Source: RPQJ01 sp963823535 (GTDB lineage Bacteria; Pseudomonadota; Gammaproteobacteria; Steroidobacterales; Steroidobacteraceae). Taken from it: a stretch of DNA of 64,000 bases. The notes under the pieces are model-generated. The model saw only the letters and a program-made list of their open reading frames with translations, did no database searches and had not been told where the DNA came from. The DNA is taken from positions 496,001 through 560,000 of the forward strand of contig CAWGLZ010000001.1 of assembly GCA_963823535.1 (NCBI GenBank). The letters run 5' to 3'. Position 1 is the first letter of the stretch, and each line of letters starts with the position of its first letter. The position numbers were made by a program, and so were the translations under genes. This document shows, in pieces, positions 18,116 to 27,172 of this stretch.

Positions 18116-19339
18116 CTACTTCACCAGCTGGTTCAGTTCGAAGATCGGCAGCAGCATTGCCAGCACGATGACCAGCACGAGGCCGCCCATGACGAGGATC
18201 ATCAGCGGGCCGAGCAGGCCGACGACGGCCTGCAGAATCGAATCGAGGTCGCGTTCCTGGTGCACCGCGGCCCGCTCGAGCATCGTGTCGAGCTCGCCGC
18301 TCGTCTCGCCGCTCGAGATCAGGTGGATCATCATCGGCGGGAAGAGCCGGCTCACGCCGAGCGAGCGGCCGATCGGCGCGCCCTCGCGCACGCGCACGGC
18401 CGCGTCCTCGACGGCCGCCTTCATCGGCAGGTTGCTCACCACCTCGCTCGAGATCCTCAGGGCCTCGAGCACCGGCACCGTGCTCGCCGTGAGCGTGCTG
18501 AAAGTACGCGCAAAGCGAGCCGTGTTGCTGCCGCGGACCACCTTGCCGATCAGCGGAATGCGCAACAGGAACTGATGCCAGCGGCGCCGGTTCGACTCGA
18601 CCCGCAGCCAGCGCGTGAACAGGAACCCCGCCGCCACGAGCCCGATCACGAGCCACAGGCCGTACTGGCGCATGAAGTCGCTGCCGGCGATCAGCAGCTG
18701 CGTCAGGATCGGCAGCTGCGCCTCGCTGGTGCGGAAGACCTCCACCACCTTCGGCACGACGGACACGAGCAGGAAGAAGACGATGGCGATGCAGACCAGG
18801 AACAGCATCACCGGGTAGAGCATCGCGCTCAGCGTGCGGCTGCGCAGCTGCTGGCGGTTGTCCGTGTAGTCGGCGAGTCGCTCGAGCACCGCGTCGAGAT
18901 GCCCGGACTGTTCGCTCGCGGCAACCGTGGCACGGTAGATCTCCGGGAACGAGCCGGGGAACTCCGCCAGCCCGTCCGCGAGCGCGTGCCCCTCCATCAC
19001 CCTGGAGCGGACGCCGAGGATGATGCTGCGGACCCGCGGCTTCTCGGTCTGCTGCGAGCACGCGAGGAGCGCCTCCTCGAGCGGCAGGCCGGACTTCACC
19101 AGGGTCGCGAGCTGCCGCGTGACCAGCGCCAGGTCGCCGGCACTCAGTCCGCGCTGGAAACGGAAACCCAGCTGGCGGCGAGCGCCGCCGCCTTCCTGCT
19201 CGACGACTTCTTCCACCGCGATGGGCAGCAGGCTCTGTTCGCGCAGCAGCTGGCGGACGTGGCGGGCGGTGTCGCCCTCGATCACGCCCTTGCGCTCGCG
19301 GCCGGCGGCGTCGACCGCGACGTACTCGAAGGCTCCCAT
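18116..19339 (-). CDS. gspF: type II secretion inner-membrane platform protein GspF
   Basis: Polytopic platform protein of the type II secretion system, 407 residues. It begins MGAFEYVAVDAAGRERKGVIEGD, a classic GspF N-terminus. Two tandem T2SSF domains (about 70-200 and 275-400) share the pattern ending in GxLD, seen at EQSGHLDAVLERLA and ETSGELDTMLERAA. Three hydrophobic membrane segments are seen near 170-195, 220-245 and at the C-terminus. The start lies three bases after gspE. Confidence 0.95.
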   Translation of the reverse strand: MGAFEYVAVDAAGRERKGVIEGDTARHVRQLLREQSLLPIAVEEVVEQEGGGARRQLGFRFQRGLSAGDLALVTRQLATLVKSGLPLEEALLACSQQTEKPRVRSIILGVRSRVMEGHALADGLAEFPGSFPEIYRATVAASEQSGHLDAVLERLADYTDNRQQLRSRTLSAMLYPVMLFLVCIAIVFFLLVSVVPKVVEVFRTSEAQLPILTQLLIAGSDFMRQYGLWLVIGLVAAGFLFTRWLRVESNRRRWHQFLLRIPLIGKVVRGSNTARFARTFSTLTASTVPVLEALRISSEVVSNLPMKAAVEDAAVRVREGAPIGRSLGVSRLFPPMMIHLISSGETSGELDTMLERAAVHQERDLDSILQAVVGLLGPLMILVMGGLVLVIVLAMLLPIFELNQLVK

Positions 19340-19342
19340 GCG

Positions 19343-20866
19343 TCAGTCCTCGCGCGTGACCTTGAGGACTTCCTCGATCGTGGTCACGCCGGCGAGCACC
19401 TTGGAGCGGCCGTCGTCACGGATGCCCGGGGTGCGTGTGCGCGCGTACCGCTCGAGTTCCATTTCCGAAGCACCGTCGTGGATCATCATGCGCATCTGCT
19501 CGTCCACGAGCACCAGCTCGTAGATGCCCGTACGGCCCTTGTAGCCGCCCGACGGATCGCGGGGACTCGGCCGGTAGAGCGTGGGCGATGGCGCGTCCTC
19601 CGGGAGATTCAGCAGCCGCCGCTCGTACTCCCCGGCGGTGTAGGCCTCGCGCGTCGCGGGGTTCAGGACGCGGACCAGTCGCTGTGCGAGGACGCCGACC
19701 AGGCTGGAGGACAGCAGGAATGGTTCGATCCCCATGTCGCGCAGCCGCGTCACGGCACCGGCCGCGGTGTTGGTGTGCAGCGTCGAGAGCACGAGGTGGC
19801 CGGTCAAGCTCGCCTGGACCGCGATCTGCGCGGTCTCCAGGTCGCGGATCTCGCCGACCATGACGACGTCCGGGTCCTGACGCAGGATGGCACGCAGCCC
19901 GCGGGCGAAGGTCATCTCGACGCGAGTATTGACCTGCGTCTGGCCGATGCCGTCGATGTAGTACTCGATCGGATCCTCGACCGTCATGATGTTGCGCGTG
20001 CGGTCGTTGATGCGGTCGAGCGCCGCATACAGCGTGGTCGTCTTGCCGGAGCCGGTGGGGCCGGTCACCAGCAGGATCCCGTTCGGCTTGTGGATCAGTT
20101 CGTCGATGAGGCCCTGGGTCAGCGGATCCATGCCGAGCGAGTTGAGGTCGAGGCGACCGGCCTGCTTGTCGAGCAGGCGCAGCACCACGCGCTCGCCGTG
20201 CCCGGCGGGAATGGTCGAGACGCGCACGTCGACCGCGCGGCCCGCGATGCGCAGCGAGATACGGCCGTCCTGGGGCAGGCGCTTCTCGGCGATGTCGAGG
20301 CGCGACATCACCTTGATGCGCGAGACGATGAGCGGAGCCACCGCCCGCTTGGTCTGCAGGACCTCGCGCAGCACGCCGTCCACCCGGAAGCGGATCACGA
20401 GCCGGTTCTCGAACGGCTCGATGTGGATGTCCGAGGAATTCTCCTTGACCGCCTGAGTGAGCAGCGCATTGATCAGGCGGATGACCGGCGCCTCGTCCTC
20501 GCTCTCCAGCAGGTCCGAGGGTTCCGGGATTTCCTGCGCCAGGTTCGCGAGGTCGGTCTCGTCCTCCAGGCCGCCCATCGCGTCCATCGCCGCGCTCGAG
20601 CCGCCTTCGTAGGCCTGTCGCAGGAGGGCCTCGAACCGCTCCGCGTCCACGCGCTCGACGGCCAGCGGCCGGCGCAGATGCCGGCGCACCTCGGCGAGCG
20701 CCAGCGGTGAGGCGCCCGCGCGCAGCACCACGTCGGCGTTCTCGTCGGTCAGGCCACGGACCAGCACGCCGTGACGCTTGGCGAAGATGAACGGCAGCGG
20801 ACGCGGCGGCTCGGCGACGCGCCCGGCTGCGGCGAGGATGGCGTCGTCGGTCGCGGCGGTGCTCAC
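19343..20866 (-). CDS. gspE: type II secretion ATPase GspE, lacking the C4 zinc motif
   Basis: Cytoplasmic hexameric ATPase that powers pseudopilus assembly, 507 residues. Walker A is GPTGSGKTT, the Asp box is IMTVEDPIEY, Walker B is DVVMVGEIRD, and the His box is LVLSTLHTNTA; the N1E-type N-terminal domain occupies about 1-115. Most GspE proteins carry a CxxC...CxxC zinc-binding loop between LAQRLVR and GYKGRTGIYEL. Here that stretch reads RVLNPATREAYTAGEY and onward without any cysteine, and the whole protein contains none. The GTG start overlaps the gspD stop by four bases. Confidence 0.95.
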   Translation of the reverse strand: MSTAATDDAILAAAGRVAEPPRPLPFIFAKRHGVLVRGLTDENADVVLRAGASPLALAEVRRHLRRPLAVERVDAERFEALLRQAYEGGSSAAMDAMGGLEDETDLANLAQEIPEPSDLLESEDEAPVIRLINALLTQAVKENSSDIHIEPFENRLVIRFRVDGVLREVLQTKRAVAPLIVSRIKVMSRLDIAEKRLPQDGRISLRIAGRAVDVRVSTIPAGHGERVVLRLLDKQAGRLDLNSLGMDPLTQGLIDELIHKPNGILLVTGPTGSGKTTTLYAALDRINDRTRNIMTVEDPIEYYIDGIGQTQVNTRVEMTFARGLRAILRQDPDVVMVGEIRDLETAQIAVQASLTGHLVLSTLHTNTAAGAVTRLRDMGIEPFLLSSSLVGVLAQRLVRVLNPATREAYTAGEYERRLLNLPEDAPSPTLYRPSPRDPSGGYKGRTGIYELVLVDEQMRMMIHDGASEMELERYARTRTPGIRDDGRSKVLAGVTTIEEVLKVTRED

Positions 20867-23037
20867 GGATTCGTTCCGGCGGGCGGCGGAGGGGGCGGGG
20901 CCGTCGTCGTTCCGAACGGCGTCGTCGTCTGCACGGGCGGCGAGGTCCCGGCGGGGATGCCATCGTCCATCTGTGCGCGCTCCGCGGGCGTGGTACCAGG
21001 CGGCGCGATCTGTTGCGCCGGGTTCAGCAGTTCGGGCGACACGAGCTGCTCGAGCGGCGGCAGCGTGGGCTGGCGTTCACCCGGCATGAGAGTGACGCGG
21101 CCCTTGTTGTGCTTGAGCTGCTGGTCACGGATGTAGTTGTACTTGGCATTCGTCTCGATCGCGGCGTCGACGCCATCGCGCAGGATCCGGGGCCGGATGA
21201 AGACCATGAGGTTGGTCTTGACCTTGTCCACGCTGCGGGTCTTGAACAGCTCGCCGAGCACCGGGATCGAGCCGAGGAATGGGACCTGGGACTTGCTCTC
21301 GCGGACTTCGTCGGAGATCAGTCCGCCGAGCACGATGATGCCGCCGTTCTCGACCAGCACCTTGGTGGTGATCGTGCGCTTGTTGGTGATCAGGTCGTTC
21401 GTGCTGACCTGCTGGGAGCTCGCGGCGATGTTCGACGCCTCCTGGGAGATCTTGAGCACGACCGAATCGCCCTCGTTGATCTGCGGGGTGATCTTGAGGA
21501 TGTTGCCCACTTCCTGGCGCTGGATGGTCTGGAACGGGTTGACCTGGCCGGGGGCACCCGGGATGCCCTGGTTGGTGTACTGCCCGGTGACGAACGGCAC
21601 TTCCTGCGCGATCTTGATCTCCGCCTCCTCGTTGTCGAGCGTCACGATGGAAGGCGTGGCGATGATGTTGGTGTTGCCGATGCCGCCGAGGGCGCGGATC
21701 AGCGCCGCCCAACTGGTACCGTTCTGGACGATCTGGCCCAGGCCCATGGTCAGGCCGTTGGGCAGGCCCGCGATCGCATCGGGATTGAGGATGCCCTGGA
21801 TGATCTGGCCGATGCCCGTGCCGTCGACCGGCTGGACGAAGCCGCCGGCCGGCAGCGAGTTGCCATCGCTGTCGGTGTCGGCGATCAGCCAGTTGATGCC
21901 GAGATCCATGGCCTTGTCGGCCGACATCTCGACCAGGATCGCCTCGACGAGTACCTGCGCGCGGCGGATGTCGAGGCGATCCACGATCGACATGACGGAA
22001 CGCATGACCTTGGGTGGGGCCGTCACGACCAGTGCATTCGTCTCGGGCTCGGCCCAGATGGTGATGCTCTTGTCGCCGCCGCCGCCGGACACGGCGGGCG
22101 ACGGTGCGCCGCCGGCGGCCGAGGGTGCCGCCGTCGCCACGATGCCCTGGATCTGCTCGCGCAGCTTCTGCGAGATCTTCTCGGCGTCGGCGTACCGCAG
22201 GTAGCGCACCTGTGTGTCGCCGCCCGACTCGAGCGGCGTGTCGAGATGCGTGATGAGGGTCTTGAGGCGCAGGCGCTGCGAGCTCTCGCCGCTCACGAGG
22301 ATGCTGTTGGTGCGCTCGTCCGCGACGATCTTCACCCCCGGCGCGCCGGCTCCCTCGGCTGCGGCGCTGGCGTACAGGTTGTTCACGATCCGGACGACCT
22401 CGACGGCGCTGGCGTGCTCCATCGGGATGACGTCGATGCTCTCGTCGCCCTGCTGGTCAATCCGCTGGATGATGCGGGCGATGCGGTTCACGTTGGCAGC
22501 GCGGTCCGAAATGATCAGCATGTTCGACGCCGGGTAGGCGGCGAGATGCCCGTACTGCGGGATCAGTGGTCGCAGGATCGGGACGAGCTGGGCGGCGCTG
22601 ACGTTACTGACCGCAAATACCTGGGTGACGATTTCGTCGGAGGTCGAGCTGACGCGAGAGGGCAGGTCGAGTGCCGGCACCTGGCGGGCGTTAGCGTCGG
22701 GGAGGATCTTGATGACGTCGCCCGAGGGCACGGCGACGAAGCCGTGCACCTGCAGGATGGAGAGGAACGCCTCGTAGAAAGCGGCTGGCGACATGGGTGT
22801 CGACGAGAGCATCGTGACCTGTGCACGCACCCGCGGGTCGACGATGAAGTTCTTGCCCGTGACGGCGCTCACCGCTTCGATGATCTGGCCGAGGTCTGCG
22901 TCCTTGTAGTTGGGCGTGATCGCGCCCTGGGACTGGGCCGGCACCGCGGCGGGAATGGCCAGTGCGAGCGCCGCGGCGAGGGCGCAGCCGGCCATCTTCA
23001 GGACAACCCGATCGAGCACTTTGGCTTTCATCGTCAC
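20863..23037 (-). CDS. gspD: type II secretion secretin GspD
   Basis: Outer-membrane secretin channel, 724 residues. An N-terminal signal peptide (about 1-35, ending near AVPAQSQG) precedes the N0 domain and three N1-N3 repeats (about 40-350). The secretin core follows, with VEAILVEMSADKAMDLGINW and the conserved KTNLMVFIRPRILR near the end. The C-terminus is proline-rich (TTAPPPPPPAG) and could hold a pilotin-binding segment, but no lipoprotein pilotin gene is nearby. The start is a GTG overlapping the gspC stop; an ATG two codons later is an alternative. Confidence 0.95.
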   Translation of the reverse strand: MTMKAKVLDRVVLKMAGCALAAALALAIPAAVPAQSQGAITPNYKDADLGQIIEAVSAVTGKNFIVDPRVRAQVTMLSSTPMSPAAFYEAFLSILQVHGFVAVPSGDVIKILPDANARQVPALDLPSRVSSTSDEIVTQVFAVSNVSAAQLVPILRPLIPQYGHLAAYPASNMLIISDRAANVNRIARIIQRIDQQGDESIDVIPMEHASAVEVVRIVNNLYASAAAEGAGAPGVKIVADERTNSILVSGESSQRLRLKTLITHLDTPLESGGDTQVRYLRYADAEKISQKLREQIQGIVATAAPSAAGGAPSPAVSGGGGDKSITIWAEPETNALVVTAPPKVMRSVMSIVDRLDIRRAQVLVEAILVEMSADKAMDLGINWLIADTDSDGNSLPAGGFVQPVDGTGIGQIIQGILNPDAIAGLPNGLTMGLGQIVQNGTSWAALIRALGGIGNTNIIATPSIVTLDNEEAEIKIAQEVPFVTGQYTNQGIPGAPGQVNPFQTIQRQEVGNILKITPQINEGDSVVLKISQEASNIAASSQQVSTNDLITNKRTITTKVLVENGGIIVLGGLISDEVRESKSQVPFLGSIPVLGELFKTRSVDKVKTNLMVFIRPRILRDGVDAAIETNAKYNYIRDQQLKHNKGRVTLMPGERQPTLPPLEQLVSPELLNPAQQIAPPGTTPAERAQMDDGIPAGTSPPVQTTTPFGTTTAPPPPPPAGTNP

Positions 23038-24059
23038 TCCGCTGGATCCTGGTTGATGGAGGCCTCGGGGACCTCACTCACAGGAATCGCCTCAGGCAAG
23101 GCGGCCGCGGCCGCCGCTTCCGCCGCCACCTGGGCATTGTTGATACTGATCTGCGTCGGCTGGCCATTGCGTTCGACCGTTACCGTGACTTCCGTCGCAC
23201 TGTTCATGGACTGCAGGATCTCCATGCCCCGCGCGGGATCGTCGAGCGGCGTCCCGTTGATCGCCGTCACGAGGTCGCCCGGCATCAGGCCCAGGCGCGA
23301 GAACTGCTGGCGGTTGCGACCCGGGTACACCCGGTAGCCGCGCTGCTGGCCGTTGGCGAACACGGGCTGGGGCCGGATGATCTCGGTGATGGCCGCCGGG
23401 TTCTGCGCGGCCAGGTCCTGCAGCTGCTGGCCCAGCGACGCGTCGGGCGGGGGCGGCGGGCGCGAGGCCGACATCCCGCCCCCCTGGAACTTCTTCGGCA
23501 GCAACAGGGCCTCGAGCTTGCCGCCGCGGTCGAGAATCACCCGGTCGGGATAGACGGAGTGCAGCTTGGTACCGCCGGTGATCGTCTTGCCGACCGTGTA
23601 GACGCGCGCCGTCGCGGAGCTTTCGCCGACGATGGCGTAGCCCTGCTGAGGGTCGGCATGGGCGATCGTGCCCACCAGGACCAGGTTCATCTGCGTGGCA
23701 GCCACGGCCGTGGGGTCGGTTTCCGTCGAACCCGAAGCGCCGGCCACGCCGAACAGGTGGGCGTTGACGATGCCTGCGACGTCGATGGCAGGACCGGACG
23801 GTCCCGGCGGTGGCCCCCCGGCCTCCGTCGGAACCGTGACATCGGCGCGGCGGGCGCCCAGGATGGCCCAGACGAACTGCACTGCCTGCCACGCGATCAG
23901 GACTACCAGGCCCACGGACACCAATAGCGGCAGGGACTTCGCCCAGGATGTCGGGCCGGCCCCCTGCGCGACTGCGGTGATCCGGCTCAGGCTTTTTGTC
24001 AGCTGCATTACAGGAGGCAAGCTCATCCGTCCGGCGGAAAAACGCCGGTGCTGCGGCAT
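23034..24059 (-). CDS. gspC: type II secretion protein GspC with PDZ domain
   Basis: Inner-membrane linker that joins the platform to the secretin. One membrane segment (about residues 43-66, LPLLVSVGLVVLIAWQAVQF) is followed by a periplasmic homology region (about 90-200: NAHLFGVAG, LVLVGTIAHADPQQGYAIVG). A C-terminal PDZ domain (about 240-310) has YRVYPGRNRQQFSRLGLMPG and DLVTAINGTPL. An ATG at 24026 would give an N-terminus 11 residues shorter and is equally plausible. First gene of the leftward gspC-D-E-F operon, divergent from clpS. Confidence 0.9.
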   Translation of the reverse strand: MPQHRRFSAGRMSLPPVMQLTKSLSRITAVAQGAGPTSWAKSLPLLVSVGLVVLIAWQAVQFVWAILGARRADVTVPTEAGGPPPGPSGPAIDVAGIVNAHLFGVAGASGSTETDPTAVAATQMNLVLVGTIAHADPQQGYAIVGESSATARVYTVGKTITGGTKLHSVYPDRVILDRGGKLEALLLPKKFQGGGMSASRPPPPPDASLGQQLQDLAAQNPAAITEIIRPQPVFANGQQRGYRVYPGRNRQQFSRLGLMPGDLVTAINGTPLDDPARGMEILQSMNSATEVTVTVERNGQPTQISINNAQVAAEAAAAAALPEAIPVSEVPEASINQDPAE

Positions 24060-24154
24060 GATACGGACATGCGGGATACGGCCTCAAGACAATCGCTCAA
24101 TTATCGGAGGTGGACCCGGATCCGTCGACCGGCCCACGGACCGGGCCCGGCGGC

Positions 24155-24186
24155 TTGTCAGTGGCCGGGTGTGGCCCTATATAGGG
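24155..24186 (+). promoter_or_regulatory. sigma-70-type promoter of clpS with a palindrome over the -10
   Basis: TTGTCA at 24155-24160 (five of six matches to the -35 consensus) is followed after exactly 17 bases by TATATA at 24178-24183. The predicted start is near 24190, about 19 bases before the clpS ATG. The -10 lies inside a perfect 12-base palindrome CCCTATATAGGG (24175-24186), which could be an operator. Confidence 0.55.
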
Positions 24187-24208
24187 ATGGCGGGAGCGAC
24201 GGCAGGAC

Positions 24209-24526
24209 ATGAGCGACGAGCAGACCCAGCAGGGCCACGGCCTGATGGTGGAGGAGGCGCAGCCGCGTACCAAGCGGCCGCCGCTCTATCAGGTCGTGCT
24301 GCTGAACGACGATTTCACCCCGATGGAGTTCGTCGTCGACGTGCTGGAGCACATCTTCGCCATGGACCGGACGACGGCCACCCGCGTCATGCTCGAGGTT
24401 CATACGCGCGGCAAGGGCATCTGCGGCGTCTTCACCTACGAGATCGCCGAGACCAAGGTGGCCCAGGTGACCACCTATGCCCGGCAGCACCAGCATCCAC
24501 TCCTATGCACGATGGAAGAGGCCTGA
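24209..24526 (+). CDS. clpS: ClpA adaptor protein ClpS
   Basis: A 105-residue N-recognin that brings N-degron substrates to ClpAP. The core LYQVVLLNDDFTPMEFVV holds the N-end-rule pocket residues, and the protein continues through the conserved EVHTRGKGICGVF. An AGGA ribosome-binding site lies just before the ATG. It is followed four bases later by clpA. The aat gene in the same block makes N-degrons, so producer and reader of the same signal are close together. Confidence 0.97.
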   Translation: MSDEQTQQGHGLMVEEAQPRTKRPPLYQVVLLNDDFTPMEFVVDVLEHIFAMDRTTATRVMLEVHTRGKGICGVFTYEIAETKVAQVTTYARQHQHPLLCTMEEA

Positions 24527-24530
24527 AGCC

Positions 24531-26801
24531 GTGTTGAGCAGCGAACTCGAGATCTGCCTGAATGAGGCCTTCCAGTCCGCCCGGGAGGCCCGGCACGAAT
24601 TCATGACGGTCGAGCACCTGCTGCTCGCCATCATCGACTCGCCGAAGGTGCGGGAGATCCTGCGTGCCTGCGGCGCGGATTCGGCCCGCCTGCGCAAGGA
24701 ACTCGAGGAATTCATCGAGCAGACGACGCCGCGGCTCAAGCAGGACGACGACCGCGAGGTCCAGCCGACGCTCGGTTTCCAGAGGGTCCTGCAGCGCGCG
24801 GTCTTCCACGTGCAGTCGAGCGGCAAGAAGGAGGTCTCCGTCGCGAACGTGCTGGTGGCGATCTTCAGCGAGAAGCATTCCCACGCCGCGTACCTGCTCA
24901 CCCTCCAGGACGTGTCGCGGCTCGACGTCGTGAACTACATCTCGCACGGACTCGCCAAGTCGGGCGACGAGCGGGAGTCCCGCGGGGAAGATCCCCCCCA
25001 GGGCGAGGCTGAGCGCGAGGGCGAATCGAGCTCGGCGCTCGAGAAATACGCCACGAACCTTAATCGTCTCGCCGAGGAGGGTCGCATCGACCCGCTGATC
25101 GGCCGGCAGCTCGAGATCGAGCGCACGATCGAGATCCTCTGCCGGCGACGCAAGAACAACCCGCTGTACGTGGGCGAGGCGGGCGTCGGCAAGACCGCCC
25201 TCGTGGAGGGCCTGGCGCGGCTGATGGTGGAGGGCAAGGTCCCCGAGGTGCTGGCGGGCTGCACCGTCTTCTCGCTCGACCTGGGCTCGTTGATCGCGGG
25301 AACCAAGTACCGGGGCGACTTCGAGAAGCGGCTCAAGGGCGTGCTGGCAGAGCTCAAGAAGCACCCCGGCGCAATCCTGTTCATCGACGAGATCCACACC
25401 GTGATCGGTGCGGGTGCGGCGTCGGGCGGCGTCATGGATGCATCGAACCTGATCAAGCCCGCCCTCGCCAATGGCGAGTTGCGCTGCATCGGTTCGACCA
25501 CCTACCAGGAGTACCGCGGCATCTTCGAGAAGGACCACGCGCTGACGCGTCGCTTCCAGAAGATCGACGTCGTCGAGCCGACCGTGCCCGAGACGATCGA
25601 GATCCTGCGCGGGCTGCGCCCGAAGTTCGAGGAGCACCACGGCATCCGCTACGACGACGAGGCGCTGTCCGCGGCGGCCGAGCTCTCGGCACGGCACATC
25701 AACGACCGGCACCTTCCCGACAAGGCCATCGACGTGATCGACGAGGCCGGCGCCCGCCAGCGGGTCAAGCCCGTGGCCGACCGCGAGCCCGCCGTGACCG
25801 TCGCCCAGATCGAGGACGTGGTCGCGCGCATGGCCCGGATCCCGCCCAAGACCGTGTCCTCGAGCGATCGCGACGTGCTGCGCAACCTCGAGCGCAACCT
25901 CAAGCTGGTCATCTACGGCCAGGACAAGGCCATCGAGACGCTGTCCGCGGCCATCAAGATGTCGCGCTCCGGGCTCGGCGACCAGCGCAAGCCCGTGGGT
26001 TCCTTCCTGTTCGCGGGCCCGACGGGTGTCGGGAAGACCGAGGTCACCCGGCAGCTCGCGGCCGTCCTCGGGGTCGAGCTCGTGCGCTTCGACATGTCGG
26101 AATACATGGAGCGGCACACCGTCTCGCGACTCATCGGTGCGCCCCCGGGCTACGTGGGCTTCGACCAGGGTGGACTGCTCACCGAGGCCATCACCAAGAA
26201 CCCGCATTGCGTGCTGCTGCTCGACGAGATCGAGAAGGCCCACCCCGACGTCTTCAACCTGCTGCTGCAGGTGATGGACCATGGGACGCTGACGGACAAC
26301 AACGGCCGCAAGGCCGATTTCCGCCACGTGGTCATCGTCATGACGACAAATGCGGGGGCGTCCGAGATGAGCCGCGCCTCGATCGGATTCGTCGCGGCGG
26401 ACCAGGCCCCCGACGGCATGGAGGCGATCCGGCGGCTGTTCGCGCCGGAATTCCGCAACCGGCTCGACGCGATCGTCCAGTTCGAGGCGCTCGACGAGCG
26501 CACGATCCAGCGCGTGGTGGACAAGCTGCTCGTCGAGGTCGAGGCCCAGCTCGAGCAGAAGGGCGTCGCGCTGCACATCGACGACGATGCGCGCCAGTGG
26601 ATCGCCGAGCGCGGCTACGACCCGAAGATGGGCGCACGCCCGATGGCCCGCGTCATCCAGGAGCACATCAAGCGCCCGCTCGCCGAGGAACTGCTGTTCG
26701 GTCAGCTCGCGAAGGGGGGGCACGCCTTCGTAAGCGTCGGCCCGGACGAGCAGCTGCGGATCGAGTCCCGGTCCGCGGACGAGCCCGCGCTGCTCGAATG
26801 A
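24531..26801 (+). CDS. clpA: ATP-dependent Clp protease ATPase subunit ClpA
   Basis: AAA+ unfoldase of ClpAP, 756 residues (E. coli 758). It has the N-terminal repeat domain (1-145), D1 with Walker A GEAGVGKTA and D2 with GPTGVGKTE. The IGF loop for ClpP docking (ASIGFVAADQ) is intact, so it should work with a ClpP encoded elsewhere. The start is a GTG at 24531 giving VLSSELEICLNEAF; in-frame codons upstream lie in clpS. Confidence 0.97.
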   Translation: MLSSELEICLNEAFQSAREARHEFMTVEHLLLAIIDSPKVREILRACGADSARLRKELEEFIEQTTPRLKQDDDREVQPTLGFQRVLQRAVFHVQSSGKKEVSVANVLVAIFSEKHSHAAYLLTLQDVSRLDVVNYISHGLAKSGDERESRGEDPPQGEAEREGESSSALEKYATNLNRLAEEGRIDPLIGRQLEIERTIEILCRRRKNNPLYVGEAGVGKTALVEGLARLMVEGKVPEVLAGCTVFSLDLGSLIAGTKYRGDFEKRLKGVLAELKKHPGAILFIDEIHTVIGAGAASGGVMDASNLIKPALANGELRCIGSTTYQEYRGIFEKDHALTRRFQKIDVVEPTVPETIEILRGLRPKFEEHHGIRYDDEALSAAAELSARHINDRHLPDKAIDVIDEAGARQRVKPVADREPAVTVAQIEDVVARMARIPPKTVSSSDRDVLRNLERNLKLVIYGQDKAIETLSAAIKMSRSGLGDQRKPVGSFLFAGPTGVGKTEVTRQLAAVLGVELVRFDMSEYMERHTVSRLIGAPPGYVGFDQGGLLTEAITKNPHCVLLLDEIEKAHPDVFNLLLQVMDHGTLTDNNGRKADFRHVVIVMTTNAGASEMSRASIGFVAADQAPDGMEAIRRLFAPEFRNRLDAIVQFEALDERTIQRVVDKLLVEVEAQLEQKGVALHIDDDARQWIAERGYDPKMGARPMARVIQEHIKRPLAEELLFGQLAKGGHAFVSVGPDEQLRIESRSADEPALLE

Positions 26802-26828
26802 GCGGCGGCGGAAGGGAGGGGGCGCCGG

Positions 26829-26857
26829 AAAAAAGAACGGCCGGCATTGCCGGCCTT
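26829..26857. terminator. bidirectional intrinsic terminator between clpA and infA
   Basis: GGCCGGC (26839-26845) and GCCGGCC (26849-26855) form a 7-base stem with an ATT loop. Six A residues at 26829-26834 give a strong T-run for leftward infA transcripts; on the clpA side only a short TT follows, so it is better for infA. Confidence 0.7.
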
Positions 26858-26889
26858 CCTGCTGTCGCGGATCGCGTGGCGGCCGTCCG

Positions 26890-27108
26890 CTATCGTCCTC
26901 GGTAGACGATTCGTCCCTTCGTGAGGTCGTACGGCGTCATCTCGACCGTGACGCTGTCACCGGTGAGGATGCGGATGTAGTTCTTGCGCATCTTGCCGGA
27001 GATGTGCGCAGTCACGACGTGTCCGTTCTGCAGCTCGACCCGAAACGTCGTGTTCGGCAGGGTTTCCACCACCCGGCCTTCCATCTGAATTGCGTCTTCC
27101 TTCGCCAT
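26890..27108 (-). CDS. infA: translation initiation factor IF-1
   Basis: A 72-residue S1-like OB-fold protein, complete and nearly canonical: MAKEDAIQMEGRVVETLPNT, then RVELQNGHVVTAHISGKMRK and ending TKGRIVYRGR. A GAGAGGG ribosome-binding site stands four bases before the ATG. It is downstream of aat on the same strand and is convergent with clpA. Confidence 0.98.
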   Translation of the reverse strand: MAKEDAIQMEGRVVETLPNTTFRVELQNGHVVTAHISGKMRKNYIRILTGDSVTVEMTPYDLTKGRIVYRGR

Positions 27109-27172
27109 GCACCCTCTCTAGTCGGCCCCGCGGGCCGCGCGAATTCTGCATAAAGGGCTGCCGCATTGCAAT

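Noticed and set aside
24432..26723. Leftward open frame of about 760 codons opposite clpA
   Set aside because: Antisense shadow of clpA; no recognisable motif.
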